A DNA stretch of 64,000 bases from Symsagittifera roscoffensis (taxonomy: Eukaryota; Xenacoelomorpha; Acoela; Convolutidae), in assembly GCF_963678635.1 (NCBI RefSeq), contig NC_087062.1, positions 14,491,289 to 14,555,288 on the forward strand, in the 5' to 3' direction. Positions 24,201 to 34,403 of the stretch are shown here, in pieces (the first letter of the stretch is position 1; every line of letters starts with the position of its first letter). Position numbers and translations under genes: made by a program. Under the pieces are notes generated by a model. It saw only the letters and a list, made by a program, of their open reading frames with translations. It did no database searches and was not told where the DNA came from.

Positions 24201-27200
24201 GCATCAAAATGGTATTCCATTAAACGGTTGGATCAAATTAACTGCAACACTTGGCTCACAGTTTATGTTTGTTCACAGAAATCAGCAAACTTCAGCAGTC
24301 AAGTTAGATATTTGGATTATAAGGGGCAAATATAGATCCATCTCTCAATAAACCTTACAATCTAAATCAGTAATTCTACTACACGTAAATATGTAAAATG
24401 ACACTACTATGTCCGAAGCTTTTCTTCGTTCTTGTCTAAATCCATCTTGATGCCCCTGACAGTTCAAAGCCCCCCTCTGTACAGATATTCAACTTAAGTA
24501 AAATTGCTGAGTCTGTTTCACGAAACATGCGTATTGGAACACCATTGCAATTAAATTTTTTTTTGCAAAACAACCATGCTGCAGCCATCAAATGGCCACA
24601 AGTTACCAGAAAGTTGAAAAGGTGTCACTGAACTCAAGAAAACAAAAAATGGTTTTTTGGAATATTTTGTTTTCAGTGTCGAAGCTCTTTGAATTTAAAG
24701 AATCATAACGACTGACAATTTTTTCAAAAAACTAGCTAAAAAAACTGGTTTTGTTTTTGAAAGAATACTCAGCCAATGTATATTTCTTTTTATTCCCCTT
24801 AGAAATCTGACAATTAAACTCAAATTTTGAAACAACAAGTCATTCTCGCTTTTTTGTGCAAATTGTAATTTTAATCTGAAGCGAGTAAAAAGCCTTCTTT
24901 TTAGCAAATGAACATAAACAATAATGAACATACAAAAATATCAAATATCAAACATCAAACAAAAACGCAAACAAATGTACACAGAGGCGAAGCCAAGCTT
25001 TGTATCACTTGCTATACAAAAATGAATGACTATGAAGACGAATCAAAAACAGAAAAAAACTACAAAAAATCGTTTTTTTTGTCAAAAGTCACAAAAATTG
25101 CAAAAAAGGACAAACTATTCCTGTAAAACATTACCTGCACCAATAGAAACTTTACAAAGAGCTTTCAAAATGTTAAACAGAAATCGAACTTTTCTGCGGA
25201 CCTATGCCGAAAAATAAGCAGACACGAAATTTTCAGTTTCAACAAAAAAACAGGTCCCGACTGGAATCAAACTTTCCGATTCGAACCATTGACCTTTGTC
25301 TTTATAAGCAAGAGCGTTAGATCTTGCCGCATGAGCGAATTTACGTCTGAATTTTGTAATCATTATGAATCAAAAGTCAAATTATTCAAGTGATTTGTTA
25401 AGCTAGTTGTTAACACAAAAAAAAGTCAAAATTGCGATTTAAAAACGCTTCCTGATCGCAAGCGTAATTATCTTCACCGAAGAAAATCATCTACAAAGCA
25501 TGGGACTGGAACAATAGCGAGTTAAATTTTGAACAAAACTAACTCCGTGAAAAAAAAAACAAAAAATATTGAAAAGTCAACATTTTTTATTTTTAAAAGT
25601 TGATTTTCAGATTATGAACATAAATTGACAAAATTGAGTCTATTTCAATTTAAAATATTTACCAAAACTAATTGAAAAACATTAGGTAAATGAGCCGACA
25701 GAAATAAGGCCGACAACCAATAACCTGAATATAATCCGAAACTTTTTCGAAAAAAAAAAACAATTACAAGACTTGCAACAAATTTCAATTTTTTAGTTTA
25801 AAAAAAACAAAAAATAAATCATCGCGACCTACATAAGAGAATGAAATACGTTCATCAAATGTTAACATAAAATTTTTGGCTATCAAGCAAAAACATATTA
25901 TCCTATATAGATTTTTGGAGACTTCACTCTTCTGAAACTTTGTTGAGCTGTGTAAGAGGCTTCTTTTGATATAATTGTACTATCAATCAACTATGTAGTT
26001 TTCGGGTTATAATTGATTAACAAGAATAGCCAAAATGATGCATTTATGGGGTAAACGTTTGGTTTCGAATTTGGCAACATAAATTGCGCCATGATAATTC
26101 TAATAAAATTCTAAGCAACTTTTGTTCTTTTTCTCCGGATAATTTAAATCAGCACTGTATTCCTATCGCAGTGAATGTAAGCGCAGCCGATTTTCTTATC
26201 AACCCGCGACAGTTGCTTGTGAAATAACACGGATGCCTCTACTATCAACTTACAGTACATCCATAATATAACTTTCGGTCCTTACACCTAATAAAATAGC
26301 ATCCAATACTCTGCTGACTAACAAACTGACTCGATTGCCGACTTAATTGTTGAGTGACTTACCGCGAGTGAGTGAGTGTGTCTGTGGTCTATGGACTGGT
26401 GCATAAGTGTCTCGAAGATGTAGAACAGATACACAGCCCCAACCACTGCCACACTTCTCCACAGCCACACCTCGTCTCCCTCTCCTTCCCCGCCCCCCTC
26501 ATGATCATGCTCCGCTTCGCCGCTGACCCCAGAGCCTGAACCCGGGTGATGCGGTGAATGCAATTCCACAGCCTAAAACCAAACACGGTAGTCTATTGCG
26601 CAATTCGAGTCAAAACTTTCATATGCTGAAGTTTATATTCGAATTTAACATACAATGAAAGTTATGGTACACCTTTCGCCAGGTATAACTCCTCTTAGCA
26701 AATTTTCTATTAGGCCTCAAATTCTAATACCCAATTAGATAACAATGATTAGTGAAATTAACCTCTAATTTCATAGACCGAACCATCAAATTTATTTGCA
26801 CAAAAGATAATTTTTTATAGCAGGAATCGATCTACTTGGCAGCTGATCTTCAAGCTAAAAAATACTTCGACCTAAGTTTCAAGAAATCAATTCTTACCAT
26901 TGGCCATAGGTGAAGAATAGCATCACACGCCATACTAGACACAGCCAGACCAATGAAAAATTGAAGCATGATCTGCATAGCTGCCGAGTTTCGATCGCAG
27001 AGTACCAAAGGAATCCCCAAGAGCGACAACATACTGCAAAGCAAAATAGCTACCGTGCCGTAAACTGTAGCCATGCTCCTCGGTTCGACGGCGGAGTCTG
27101 CTAACTTTTTAGCTTCCCAGTGTTTCACATCATCCTTATGATCGCAACTATTCGATAGTATAGCACGAGAAAACAAAGCGGGGCATATTTTCAGTAGTTC

Positions 27201-30200
27201 GGAATCCGTAGGGCTTGTCCAGTTTATTGAATACAATCGTTGAACGTCCTCGTATGATAGACATGTCTATAATATGTTGCATTGATTTTTGGGCTAATTT
27301 TAAACAGCAAAAATTTTACAGGAAAACTACAAAAACCCCCAAAAAAATTTAAGATATTTTTAACATTCGAGCTTCACAGATCAAAACCAATTGGAAAACA
27401 TTTTATGATCGACATTTTTTTGATTTAACAAAACCAATTTGAGAAACCTGGAGTCATAGATAACAGCAGAATTCCGCTGAATTATTGGAGCATAATTTGC
27501 CTTCCATGTGAAGGAAATCATATTCAAACACAAACCGACAATATAGAAAATGAGCGCGGAAAAAGTATTACACGTCTTCCTGGAAAAAAAACAAAGAAAA
27601 GAACAGCCAGTTACTGTTCAATTAGCGAAAAATCTCGGATCCAATATACTTAAAAATACATGAAACTTGGAGCTTTGTTGTAAATTTATTGAACATTTTT
27701 TCACAGAGGCAAGCAGAGCTTCGCATTACTAACTATAGAAAAATGAATGACTCGCAATAATTGCAGATGAACCGACAAATCGAGCAAAAAAAATTACAAC
27801 AACATCCTTGAAACTGAAAAAACTGCACTTTCCACATGCGATAAAACCCATACATAGCAGGACAAACTAACCGACAAAAATAAAGAGATGAAAACTGTGG
27901 AAAAAAATTGATCTACTCAAAACATTTTCAAGTCCCCCTCAAAAATTCGAAAAAACGGGCATTTAAAAAGCAGACATGCTCAATAATTGTATGTTCCTCA
28001 TTATTGTGTTCGTTGAAGAAAGTAGATATGAACAAAATTTCACTCATCCTGTGAAAAAAGTTACTAACGGGAAGAAGTCTGGTACCCGATTGCCATACCC
28101 TTGCTTAGCGCAAGAAAAATCAATTTTTCGGGTGCAGAGTGCGAAGCGCTAAATTTAATTTCCTGAGACTAAAAGTAAACTTTTCGACAAAGATTTTGAT
28201 ATTACGCCATTTAGAGCAATCTAGGTCAATTTAATCCATACTCCACTCTTCACTTTAAGCATCAAAAATATAAATATCGAACTTCCGATACCGAGAGAAA
28301 AAAAAGAAAATGGCCCCAAGCCAAAAAAAAATCATAAAACGAAAAATGCAGCTTATTGTTTTTCCAAGGTTAATTTGATTTAAATAACTCAGGCAAAAAA
28401 TCACTATCAGCGCGTTGTATTAAACGAACAAATGAAGCAAAAAATCCTAATCAGAAAAAAAAATCCCAAAACATGGACAAAAATAAAAAACATTAAACCA
28501 TTAAGAAAAGCAGCCAGTCGAATCCAGTCAGTTATATAAATCCCAGACAAGTGTCACTTGGCAGAACCATTAATATTCAAAAAAATAACTAATACAGGAA
28601 CAAAAAATAAAACTATGCTATAATAGAAAAAAATTCCAAAAACCAGTAAGTCGGGAATCAGGAAAAAGGCGCCATTTCAGGACCTAATACAATTTTGAAA
28701 AACGAATTTTGAAAGTCGATACCTAAACGATGTCAGTGTTGAAAGAAAAAGCAAAGAACCTCTCGGCAATCCTTCAAGAAAAGCTAGAACCAAATCCTGA
28801 CAGACAAGAATAATCCAAGAAGTATCAAAACCACACAACTTAAAGCTTACAGATTTTTGAAAAATCTTAGAAAAACTTTTCCATGTTTACCTCCACACGC
28901 TTCTGCTGTTTCTACGACGTCTAAATTGAAAGCATAGACAAGTCAGCCAATAAAACTATCCAGAGTGCTATTTGGAAAGGAAATACAAACCGGGGAAAAC
29001 TAGCTTTGTAAATCATTCAATTAAGCGTATCACCTTTTAATCCCCTTTTACGTGCGTTTTCAGAAGTAAGCCAACAACAAAAAAAACAACAAGAAGGATA
29101 CCTGGTTGGTGTGCAAGAACCTCAAAACTTTCCTACTATATTCATTAAAAAAATTTCAACAAAAATTTTTTGTATCTTTTTAAAAGTTTTTATCAACCAC
29201 TAAGTGAAGTTTTTAAAGCAAGATGTGATTCGAGAACTGTAAAAACGCGTAGAAACTTAGTGATTTCGACATATTGGACAATATTTTTCCAACAAAAATG
29301 ACAAACAAAAAAGTATATATATATGTTTTTTTTTAACTCAAATTTTTCATATTTTTTTAGAAAACCTTTATTGCCAAAAAGCACTAAATTAAACATCCAC
29401 AATTTGCTAACTTTACAGTAAATTTAGATTTTTAAGCCTATAAGTATAAATAAACCAAATTTTCATATAACAGTCGTTACTCGATCGCTTCACTTGCTCG
29501 AAATTACACTAATCAAAAAATTTTCTCAGCACTGACATTTTTTCAAAAAGTTTCAAAATGTCGTTCAAATCACGACTGAAAAAGCTTCAAATTGGTATAT
29601 CCCTTGACCCATTCAAGTGATATTTTGTAGTACCTGAGTTTGCGTGGAAAACCAAAAAAAAAACAAACACTCCCGAATACAACACACCCGAATACAAAAT
29701 TCCTCTCCATTTTTCGTAGAAAAGTTTTAGCCTGAAAAGCATTTTGAGCCGAATATTTTCAGTTCTAGAAACAGCTATTTCCGATTCAAGTTCCCGCATA
29801 TTACACCTTAAAAGGATGTTTCATTGACTTTTGGCTCGGAAAACAGTGTAAAACGAATAAATGAATTTAAAAAAAACATCGAAGGCAGAGGACGAAAAAG
29901 CAATATCGTAACTAAAAGGAAAGAGGTCAAAAAACCATTATATTTTGGATAATCTTCACAATTAAAGTATGACACTTCCAACGCACAACTTGAAAAGAGG
30001 GAAGTGAACGCTTTTTTTTTAAATGCCATAAATCTTTAAAAACTATCTAGTCAAAAAATGGCGTTCTTCTACTGTGTTCTTCCGAGAGATTAAATTAATA
30101 CCATAGAAATCACAGACCATTAAACAGCATACCACACACAATACTACCCCGCTAACCAACTGGTTAAATAGGCACTAACACTTGAAAGCTCGCACTTGAC

Positions 30201-33200
30201 ATTGACAGAGAGAGAGAGAGGCATAGCAGAATTTCGCACGACTTGCTACCCGTACTGAACTTTTTGTGCCATTTCACGGCTGATCATCCATTTAGCAGGG
30301 GAGAGAATATGCCGCAGACATGATAACGCCTGACTGAAAACTTGACAAATTCATATTTATTTATACATTACTCGTATCTTGACTAATTGGTCTTTGTAGT
30401 TAAAAAATCACTTTTTCAGATTTTGTTCGAAATGAGCTTATCCAAATTTACCTCCTCGAGTCAAATATCTTCAAATGAAGGAAATTATGTCGCATCTACA
30501 TCCCAAAAAAGAGGACGTCAGGTTAGTTTCAGGGGGTCAACGGGAGGGATAGTCGAAAAAACTAAATATCCCCGGTTTGAACTAATTAAAGCAATTCGTC
30601 ACAAAATTTTTTGGCCAATAATCCTTCAATTTTTGCGAACCAGTAGCCGCAATAATTGCGAATCAATTAAAAAGATTTGATTGGTTGATACTATTAATCT
30701 CATTGAATAAATTAACAACAAATGTGCGACTACTTTTTAACGCATGATTTTTGCAAAATTTGATTGGAACATAAAAATCTTTAAACTTTCGCAAACCAGT
30801 AGCCACAATAATTGCGAATAAATTAAAAAGATTTGATTGGTTGATACTATTAATCTCATTGCATAAATTGCATTTTGTTTGTTAAGCATTTGGAAAAATG
30901 GCTAGTTAAAAAGTCAAATTTTTTTTCTGGAGAAAAAAGAACCTACCCCGAGCGCAAATACTTTTGAATGAAATTTAATTTTGTTTTATTTAGTTAAAAG
31001 TTTTGACTAACAATTAGTTTTATGTTGACAAGAAACAGAGAAAAGTGTCCACACGCCCCGCTACCAACGACTCCCTGCTTGCAATCAAAGAAAGATGCAT
31101 CTACCCACTACAGTAAATTTTCAACAAAAAACTTCACCGATGTCAGAAAAAATCTGAAAAAAAAAACTAAAAATTTGAAGTAAAGTGTCACATTATCAAG
31201 CTGAGTTTATGATGTTGTTACAATTTAACCATTTCTTTAATTATCTTATAATACTGAAGATACCGATTTGAGCATATTCGGTTCAGACATGGTCATGTAT
31301 CCTGCATATGTGAGCATGTTTAGTTCAGGTATGATAATGTATCCTGCAGGTGTGAGCATATTCAGTTCAGGCATGATCATGTATCCTGCGGGTGTGAGCA
31401 TATTCAGTTCAGGCATGATCATGTATCCTGCAGGTGTGAGCATATTCGGTTCAGGAATGATCATGTATCCTGCAGATGTGAGCATGTTTAGTTCAGTTAT
31501 GATCATGTATCCTGCAGGTGTGAGCATGTTCAGTTCAGGCATGATCATGTATGCTGCAGGTGTGAGCATATCTTCAGTTAGCACACCTGATGCATGTCTG
31601 ATGCAGGTATGTGCATGCCGAATATAGACATGCTGCACATCTGTTACAGACATGAATTTTGCATGATTTTACAATGATCAGATATGATTATGGCCAAAAA
31701 GTTCGGTACGGGTATACAACACACAAGTAGATCGGCACCTAGCTGAAAGAAATCGAAACGAAAATACCTGGGTAAAAAAAACAATATCAACCAAAATTTT
31801 TAAACGACTGTCTCCAGTGAAGTTCAATTTCAACAACAGAGGCCGATAAACAAAATTTCAAGACTTGAAATACCATTTAAACAAAATTTATCGAGCGTTT
31901 ATTAAGCAGACAAAATTTGGGTAGAATTGAGTTGTGCCAAGAAAAATTACAAGACAGTTGCTCTCGCAACTTTAAAACGTGAGCACAAAGCTCCATTGAA
32001 CAGACAAAACCTCAATAAGTAGATTGAGCAGACAAAAATAACATCAATAAAAGTCCTAAAATGAAACAAAGCACCATTTAGCCGACAAATATAAGCAGAA
32101 ATGACAGTTCACCTAGTTATTTTTCAAGCAGAATGTTTTTCAGCTATCAAGAGAACTGCTCATTGCCGGATTCGAGTCCTTGGCCCTCCAGGCTAAACGC
32201 GCAGCATCTGATCCAGAAAACCAGATTATGAACTTAGCCACCAAAAGATTTGGTGATTTCGCCAGACAAGTCTTTTTCAAAGAGGTGAAGCTGACGAAAG
32301 CAAAACATGGCAAACGAGAGCTTTCTAACTGGTAGAAAATGAAAAAGAAGTAAATTAACTGAAATAATGAGAAACAAAAACTTAATCTCTACAGCAATCT
32401 AACCTACGCAATCGACTACCTACATCTTCGCACTCTAATGCCTTAGCCGTTGCGTTATACGCCCAAGTGGTAATTCAATACCCAGTCACTTACATACTGG
32501 CTGGTATTTACCCAATACCAGATATACAGGCATTAACTATTGCACCACAACCGGCCTGAATTTTTTTTTAAAAATTATTTTCTGATTTTCTAACAAAAAA
32601 AACAGGCTGACTCAGCTAGAAAGATAAGCCGAAACCATGAAGGCCGGATAAAGCTTTTCAGCGAGAGAAAAAACAAAAGGAAAAAATACAGTTACGACAT
32701 GTAAATTTTAAAATTACAGGAGTAAATCAAAACCTATTGCAATTACAACGAAAATTGCTAATACGAAAAATTCAGGGATGTTGCAACTAAGTCGACAAAA
32801 GATAGGCAGACTGAAAATAGGCCCACAATATAATGTTTCCCCGAAAACACCTTTTTCAAGCATACTGAAAAAACAAGGTCCGGCCGGGACTCGAAACGCT
32901 AACCTTAGGGTGCAAAGGCAACGGCGCTACTATTTACCAAGTGGGAAGGACACTAAAAGTTGTTAAGGTGCAATAGTAAAGCAAGATCAAATTCTTACAG
33001 ATTTAATAGAAAAGTTGTTTACGGGAAAAAAAATTACTTCCCGATTACAAGACATATCTTCTCGCGAGCTTAAAAAAGCAGCCGAATAACTATTCAACAG
33101 AGTGCGGAACATATGAAAACAAGACTGCTTGTATGAGGGCGACGATGTTAATTGTCTCAGATTGGCAATCTTTTAACCCCCCATAACTTTACAATTAATC

Positions 33201-34110
33201 ACAGAAGAAATATCTTTTACAAGTTTGAGCTCAGGACATCAAAGCTTATCAGATGGCATTAAAAATTTTCACCAAAAATGGCTAGCTAAAAGTCGAAATT
33301 AATCTGGAGAAACAAAAACCACCCGAGCACAAAACTACCACAATTTCTTCAAAAGTCGGAGATATAAGCAACAGCTATATATTGCATCGAGAAAATTTGG
33401 GAACGAATCGAGACACACAGTGTCGAGATGTGAAAAAATTTAGAGATGCAATATAAACTGTTGCTTATCTGGTTTGAAGTATGTAAAAAAATTCTAGCAA
33501 AACACACATATCTCAAAAGTTTTCACGCTAAAACGTCACTTTTACTTTCTATTTTGTTGCTTGATTGTTCTGGGAAAGATATCGCACTATTGTTTCAATT
33601 ATTGCTCGTGTTTCAAAGATTACTATATTTTTGATACTCACCAGTAAACAGACAAATAAACCTTAATTCAATTAGCCAAAAACTAAACGAAACGGCATAA
33701 ATCCAGACACGAAAAGAAATTTAGAAAGGGAAATACCAAATTAATATTTCAATAGCTGGATGTTAATAGAAGTGATATTAAACAGAAACAGTTACCAGGT
33801 CCACTCTGACCTGTATTAGCTTCAACCGAGCACGGCCGGTGCGTAAATAGAGACAGGGCCGACCCCAGTCTCATTAAGCGTTTGACTGATTGGAGCTATG
33901 TAACCCTGTACCAATTACACTTACGTCTAAGCTAAATTTCATAGATTCATCATGCAATGATGTAAACTGCATTTCTTCTAACTCTTCCCAGAAATCTTTT
34001 AATCGCTGTTCTTTAACAAAAGAAATATACTTCTCATCGACCAGATTTACTTCGCTTTTGCCAATTGAGCACAGCGTAAACAGTAACATAATAAGCCGCG
34101 TTGATGTCAT
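12081..34110 (-). CDS. ZIP-family zinc transporter (LIV-1 type), nine-exon gene
   Basis: Nine exons joined at GT-AG junctions with consistent phases give 2049 coding bases, 682 residues, ending in TGA. Visible are an N-terminal signal peptide, a Cys-containing ectodomain with CPALF, TM1-3 (residues about 118-250), a cytoplasmic His-rich loop (268-296), HNLAD (536-540) and HELPHELGD (565-573), the paired metal-site motifs of TM4 and TM5, then TM6-8. ZIP proteins move zinc and sometimes iron or manganese into the cytosol. The motif pair and CPALF place it in the LIV-1 subfamily. It looks nearest ZIP6/ZIP10 or ZIP4/ZIP12, but I cannot choose. The TM3-TM4 loop is long (about 270 residues). The usual LPEM/LPEL after TM7 reads LPQM. 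Introns total about 20 kb and are full of mobile DNA. A possible AATAAA (minus) is at 11728-11733. Confidence 0.9.
12464..12627 (-). CDS. Zinc transporter exon 8 (TM6-TM7)
   Basis: The exon runs from acceptor TTTTCAG to donor GTTAGT. It encodes two hydrophobic helices with [16 protein letters not shown] and [18 protein letters not shown], matching the TM6-TM7 pattern of LIV-1 ZIPs. Confidence 0.92.
12716..12728 (+). repeat. LINE target-site duplication, left copy
   Basis: ACAAGCCAGAGCT here is identical to 16499-16511 on the other side of the LINE. It marks the insertion boundary. Confidence 0.9.
12804..13361 (-). pseudogene. LINE ORF C-terminal part, frameshifted
   Basis: Directly after the stop at 13362 the protein continues in a different frame for about 185 codons, ending at TAG 12804-12806. 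It contains [18 protein letters not shown], the terminal Cys/His zinc-binding motif usual in Jockey/CR1-type LINE proteins. A small indel near 13363 separates it from the main ORF. Confidence 0.75.
13362..16442 (-). CDS. LINE endonuclease/reverse transcriptase ORF
   Basis: Residue numbers count from the open-frame start at 16502. After a hydrophobic segment (51-63) and a 2A-like GINPNPGP (65-72), a cysteine/histidine cluster (77-121; CSPC, CHIC, HLKC, CPTC) looks like a PHD finger. The APE endonuclease follows (about 216-430; [22 protein letters not shown]) and then the RT (about 640-920) with [17 protein letters not shown] and YADD at 868-871. The usual catalytic Glu of the endonuclease (QET) is Lys here (QKT, codon at 15759-15761), so this copy's endonuclease is probably dead. 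The frame ends at a stop after HSES, and the rest of the protein continues in another frame. Confidence 0.93.
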   Translation of the reverse strand: MQMASSPPSHWVGRSSEVSGFTVTERLKPARLLRLLILILLLRSGINPNPGPGPYFCSPCSFRIKRTQPSVWCHICGYIHLKCSGLTHLNQHHPDYYCPTCTSTYILPPPGTRSSNLTTPNSQTCSTSLTAPQPHLPNPPPPPTLPTSSNNNSSSQNRANRNRVNSVNNSSSNNHFNHTAVNSVNSSPHPAKGLLKILQFNCNGISGKAPEIAAFLSQNQIHIAVFQKTKLRKKSRNPSLGSHYTLIRKDREKEGGVLLIAIHQSIQYEEININNDGTLEAMGISVVASSSKLRIYNFYIPPRSSCPPGYSASLAELLEPGDALVLGDANAHSQLWNSNIEEDQRGSVLSNEITESTFAPLNDDTQTRVPFNSENQLSSPDISLASQSLLLSTSWTPIKSLGSDHLPILLELPLDDFTNFSPKRTFINFLKADWIKFTEEIEERFFSAVPPSGVAAGEKFLRDLVLRAARHHIPAGRIRHFTPSLSPESTALAAERDLSRQQNLPPEVISQLNCRLMKQTAKDKENKWREFLRTCDYRTGARKFWKVVRSLNGSKPVAGRHPITFGSKPIHSPRDITSSFNKQFTNARPHASDKLLRITRRKIAKLPLSDSPIFTPKNTKQAIADSKPSRALGPDGLCNIHLKHLGPLATQYLTYLFNISLSENIIPQIWKNSKIAPLPKPNKDLKQSTSYRPISLLCPAVKILERLVHPIFTKHLPNAKHQHGFRPFHSTTTALSTLEFYISDGFNQNRPPKRTVLATLDLSKAFDMVCHRSLVELVHDTPLPRSLVRWLSNYLNGRQAATSFREHTSPHRIIHCGVPQGSVLSPTLFNFYVHDAPPPPDNVNLVSYADDFHPFASSSNIDIASNSINSYLKRIYDFFTSRKLSFASSKGSVTLFSSYNKEFNKTPSVLLNNEALPLNKNPTILGVTFDPTLCFATHCKQSAEKARRRIGILKALAGSTWGHSKETLLLTFKALIRPILDYAAPAWSHASSNTSINCLQVAQNQSLRVVTGSKLMSSTAHLHSES
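16287..16310 (-). other. 2A-like ribosome-skipping motif in the LINE ORF
   Basis: GINPNPGP follows a leucine-rich hydrophobic stretch and directly precedes the zinc cluster. Known 2A sequences end in NPGP and prevent the last Gly-Pro bond, and 2A-like motifs at LINE N-termini are known. The upstream residues differ from the strict D-x-E-x-NPGP core, so activity is uncertain. Confidence 0.55.
16499..16511 (+). repeat. LINE target-site duplication, right copy
   Basis: ACAAGCCAGAGCT is identical to 12716-12728. Confidence 0.9.
17231..17492 (-). CDS. Zinc transporter exon 7 (TM4-TM5, metal site)
   Basis: The exon runs from acceptor TTCTTAG to donor GTCAGT, ending in phase 1. It contains [18 protein letters not shown] and [10 protein letters not shown], the intramembrane binuclear metal centre of ZIP transporters, so it is the strongest family evidence in the gene. 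Confidence 0.95.
18180..20240 (+). repeat. Satellite-like tandem array, unit about 165 bp
   Basis: Blocks such as CACAACCTGTTCTATTCATT, then CCAAAATCTCAGATTTGGGA, GGGTAGTTTTCGAGAAAA and CCATAGCTTTTTGTGTGA recur in the same order at about 18340, 18506, 18655, 18825, 19131, 19775, 19956 and 20121, spaced 150-180 bp apart. Units are diverged. The array fills most of intron 6 of the zinc-transporter gene. Confidence 0.8.
18794..19408 (+). repeat. 307-bp tandem duplication inside the satellite array
   Basis: Two almost identical copies (18794-19100 and 19101-19408) begin CTAGCCGCTCATGAAGGGAG. They are far more similar to each other than to neighbouring units, so this is a recent local duplication. 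Confidence 0.9.
20520..20840 (-). repeat. tRNA-derived SINE, copy 1
   Basis: Read on the minus strand, a tRNA-like head (AGCCAACTTAGCCTGGAAG, then a B-box AGGTTCGAATCT at about 20622-20635) is followed by a body with repeated GTCGGCC/GTCTGC blocks. The same head and body recur at 23880, 25190, 32060 and 32740. Confidence 0.55.
20910..21148 (-). CDS. Zinc transporter exon 6
   Basis: Acceptor TTTCAG enters at GAGGCGTTGG; the donor after AAG is GTATAT, ending in phase 0. It encodes a Ser/Thr/Cys-rich, probably disordered part of the TM3-TM4 loop. Confidence 0.7.
21695..21868 (-). CDS. Zinc transporter exon 5
   Basis: The phase-1 exon runs from acceptor TTTAAG to donor GTGAGT. It is Gly-rich (HGSCGGGG) then acidic, and is part of the long cytosolic loop. 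It joins exon 4 and exon 6 without a frame break. Confidence 0.75.
22073..22373 (-). CDS. Zinc transporter exon 4 (His-rich loop)
   Basis: The exon runs from acceptor AAAG to donor GTTAGT, ending in phase 1. It encodes a histidine-rich stretch ([14 protein letters not shown] and HHHHSH), typical of the metal-sensing cytosolic loop between TM3 and TM4 of ZIP transporters, and an acidic segment. Confidence 0.85.
22560..22680 (-). repeat. Fragment of the AT-rich interspersed repeat (reverse)
   Basis: It contains the reverse complement of the AATCACGACTAAAAGGG block found at 1-320, 3540-3840 and 29440-29720. It lies in intron 3 of the zinc-transporter gene. Confidence 0.35.
23100..23190 (-). repeat. 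tRNA-like sequence (SINE head or tRNA pseudogene)
   Basis: The minus strand has an A-box-like TAGCGTAGAGGTAGG and a B-box GGTTCGAACCT at tRNA spacing, but the acceptor and D stems do not pair properly. It is a tRNA relic and not a functional tRNA. Confidence 0.45.
23880..24060 (-). repeat. tRNA-derived SINE, copy 2
   Basis: The minus strand carries the clearest head: AAGCTAGAGGTTTAGAAGCG followed by GGTC-AGGTTCGAATCC, a perfect B-box, then the GTCGGCC body blocks. Confidence 0.65.
25190..25490 (-). repeat. tRNA-derived SINE, copy 3
   Basis: The minus strand has AAGGTCAATGGTTCGAATCG followed by TCGGGACCTG and the GTCTGC-type body, matching the other copies. It is flanked by the TTGTTAAGCTAGTTGTTAAC block also seen near 23725. 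Confidence 0.55.
26363..26572 (-). CDS. Zinc transporter exon 3 (TM3)
   Basis: Acceptor TTTTAG precedes GCT; donor GTAAGT follows GCG. Both ends are phase 0, 70 residues. The exon holds a short His/Gly/Glu loop ([16 protein letters not shown]) and the third membrane helix, ending in a DHRHTHS string. Confidence 0.85.
26898..27266 (-). CDS. Zinc transporter exon 2 (ectodomain, TM1-TM2)
   Basis: The acceptor ATAG is at 27267-27268 and the donor GTAAGA follows the ATG codon at 26898-26900. The exon encodes 123 residues including [19 protein letters not shown], the first membrane helix and the TM2 motif DAILHLWPM, the counterpart of the usual DALLHLLPH. Confidence 0.85.
27700..28110 (+). repeat. 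Dispersed repeat related to the SINE bodies
   Basis: It begins CACAGAGGCAAGCAGAGCTT, a start shared in variant form at about 17781, 22853 and 24980, and contains GACATGCTCAATAATTGTAT, a variant of the block at 23660. Intron 1 from 28110 to 30380 shows only AT-rich sequence and the repeat at 29440; I see no gene there. Confidence 0.4.
29440..29720 (+). repeat. Interspersed AT-rich repeat, copy 3
   Basis: It has the same block order as 1-320 and 3540-3840: CGCTTCACTTGCTCGAAATT, AAATCACGACTGAAAAAGC, GTATATCCCTTGACCC, then the TTTGCGTGGAAAACC block. It lies in intron 1. Confidence 0.55.
30635..30869 (+). repeat. Tandem duplication, period 156 bp
   Basis: About 80 bp starting GCRAACCAGTAGCCRCAATA occurs at 30635 and 30791 with few differences, separated by unrelated sequence. 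Confidence 0.8.
31270..31580 (+). repeat. 42-bp minisatellite, about seven units
   Basis: The unit contains ATCATGTATCCTGCAGGTGT followed by GAGCATATTCAGTTCAGGC. The 42-bp unit is divisible by three and lacks stops, so 14-residue repeat ORFs appear on both strands. It sits inside intron 1 of the transporter, so a protein is unlikely. Confidence 0.9.
32060..32280 (-). repeat. tRNA-derived SINE, copy 4
   Basis: The minus strand has GCTGCGCGTTTAGCCTGGAG and a B-box-like GGACTCGAATCC, with the body to its left. Confidence 0.5.
32740..32965 (-). repeat. tRNA-derived SINE, copy 5
   Basis: The minus strand has TAGTAGCGCCGTTGCC, GTTTCGAGTCCC and CGGCCGGACC, then body blocks with GTCTGCC and GTCGAC, matching the other copies. 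I see no gene in 32970-33900. Confidence 0.5.
33925..34110 (-). CDS. Zinc transporter exon 1 (signal peptide)
   Basis: ATG at 34108-34110 opens a hydrophobic signal-like segment ([17 protein letters not shown]) and 62 codons. The donor GTAAGT (33919-33924, minus) follows a GAC codon, giving phase 0, which matches exon 2. The join is supported by phase and by the presence of a signal peptide only, so it is less sure than the other exons. Confidence 0.6.
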
Positions 34111-34403
34111 CGTTGCTCTTAGTTTGATCTCATGAGGCTCTGAAAGTCATTACAACTTAAAATCAGAACATAAATCCCAAGGTAACAAAATTTACGGCAC
34201 GTTTCCTTCATCAAAACAGGGTATAAAAAGTTGCTTCACGTTTCATTCATAGGTTGCCTGTTTTATCTTCGAAATACAAATGTAGAGCTAAAACCAAATC
34301 ATTCGCAATATCGACGGTGACCTTGAACTGTTTAGGTGTTCAAATTTTTTTCTGTTTACGGTTAATTAGATTAGCCTGATTCTTGTGATAAACTTATTGC
34401 ATG

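Noticed and set aside
31246-31653. Repeat proteins of 119-135 residues on both strands, or a CRISPR-like array
   Set aside because: The repeat is contiguous with no spacers, lies in an intron of a eukaryotic gene, and is open on both strands only because the unit is 42 bp.
34208-34220. TATAAAAAG as promoter of the zinc transporter
   Set aside because: It is on the plus strand, opposite to the gene, and there is no gene to its right that it would serve.
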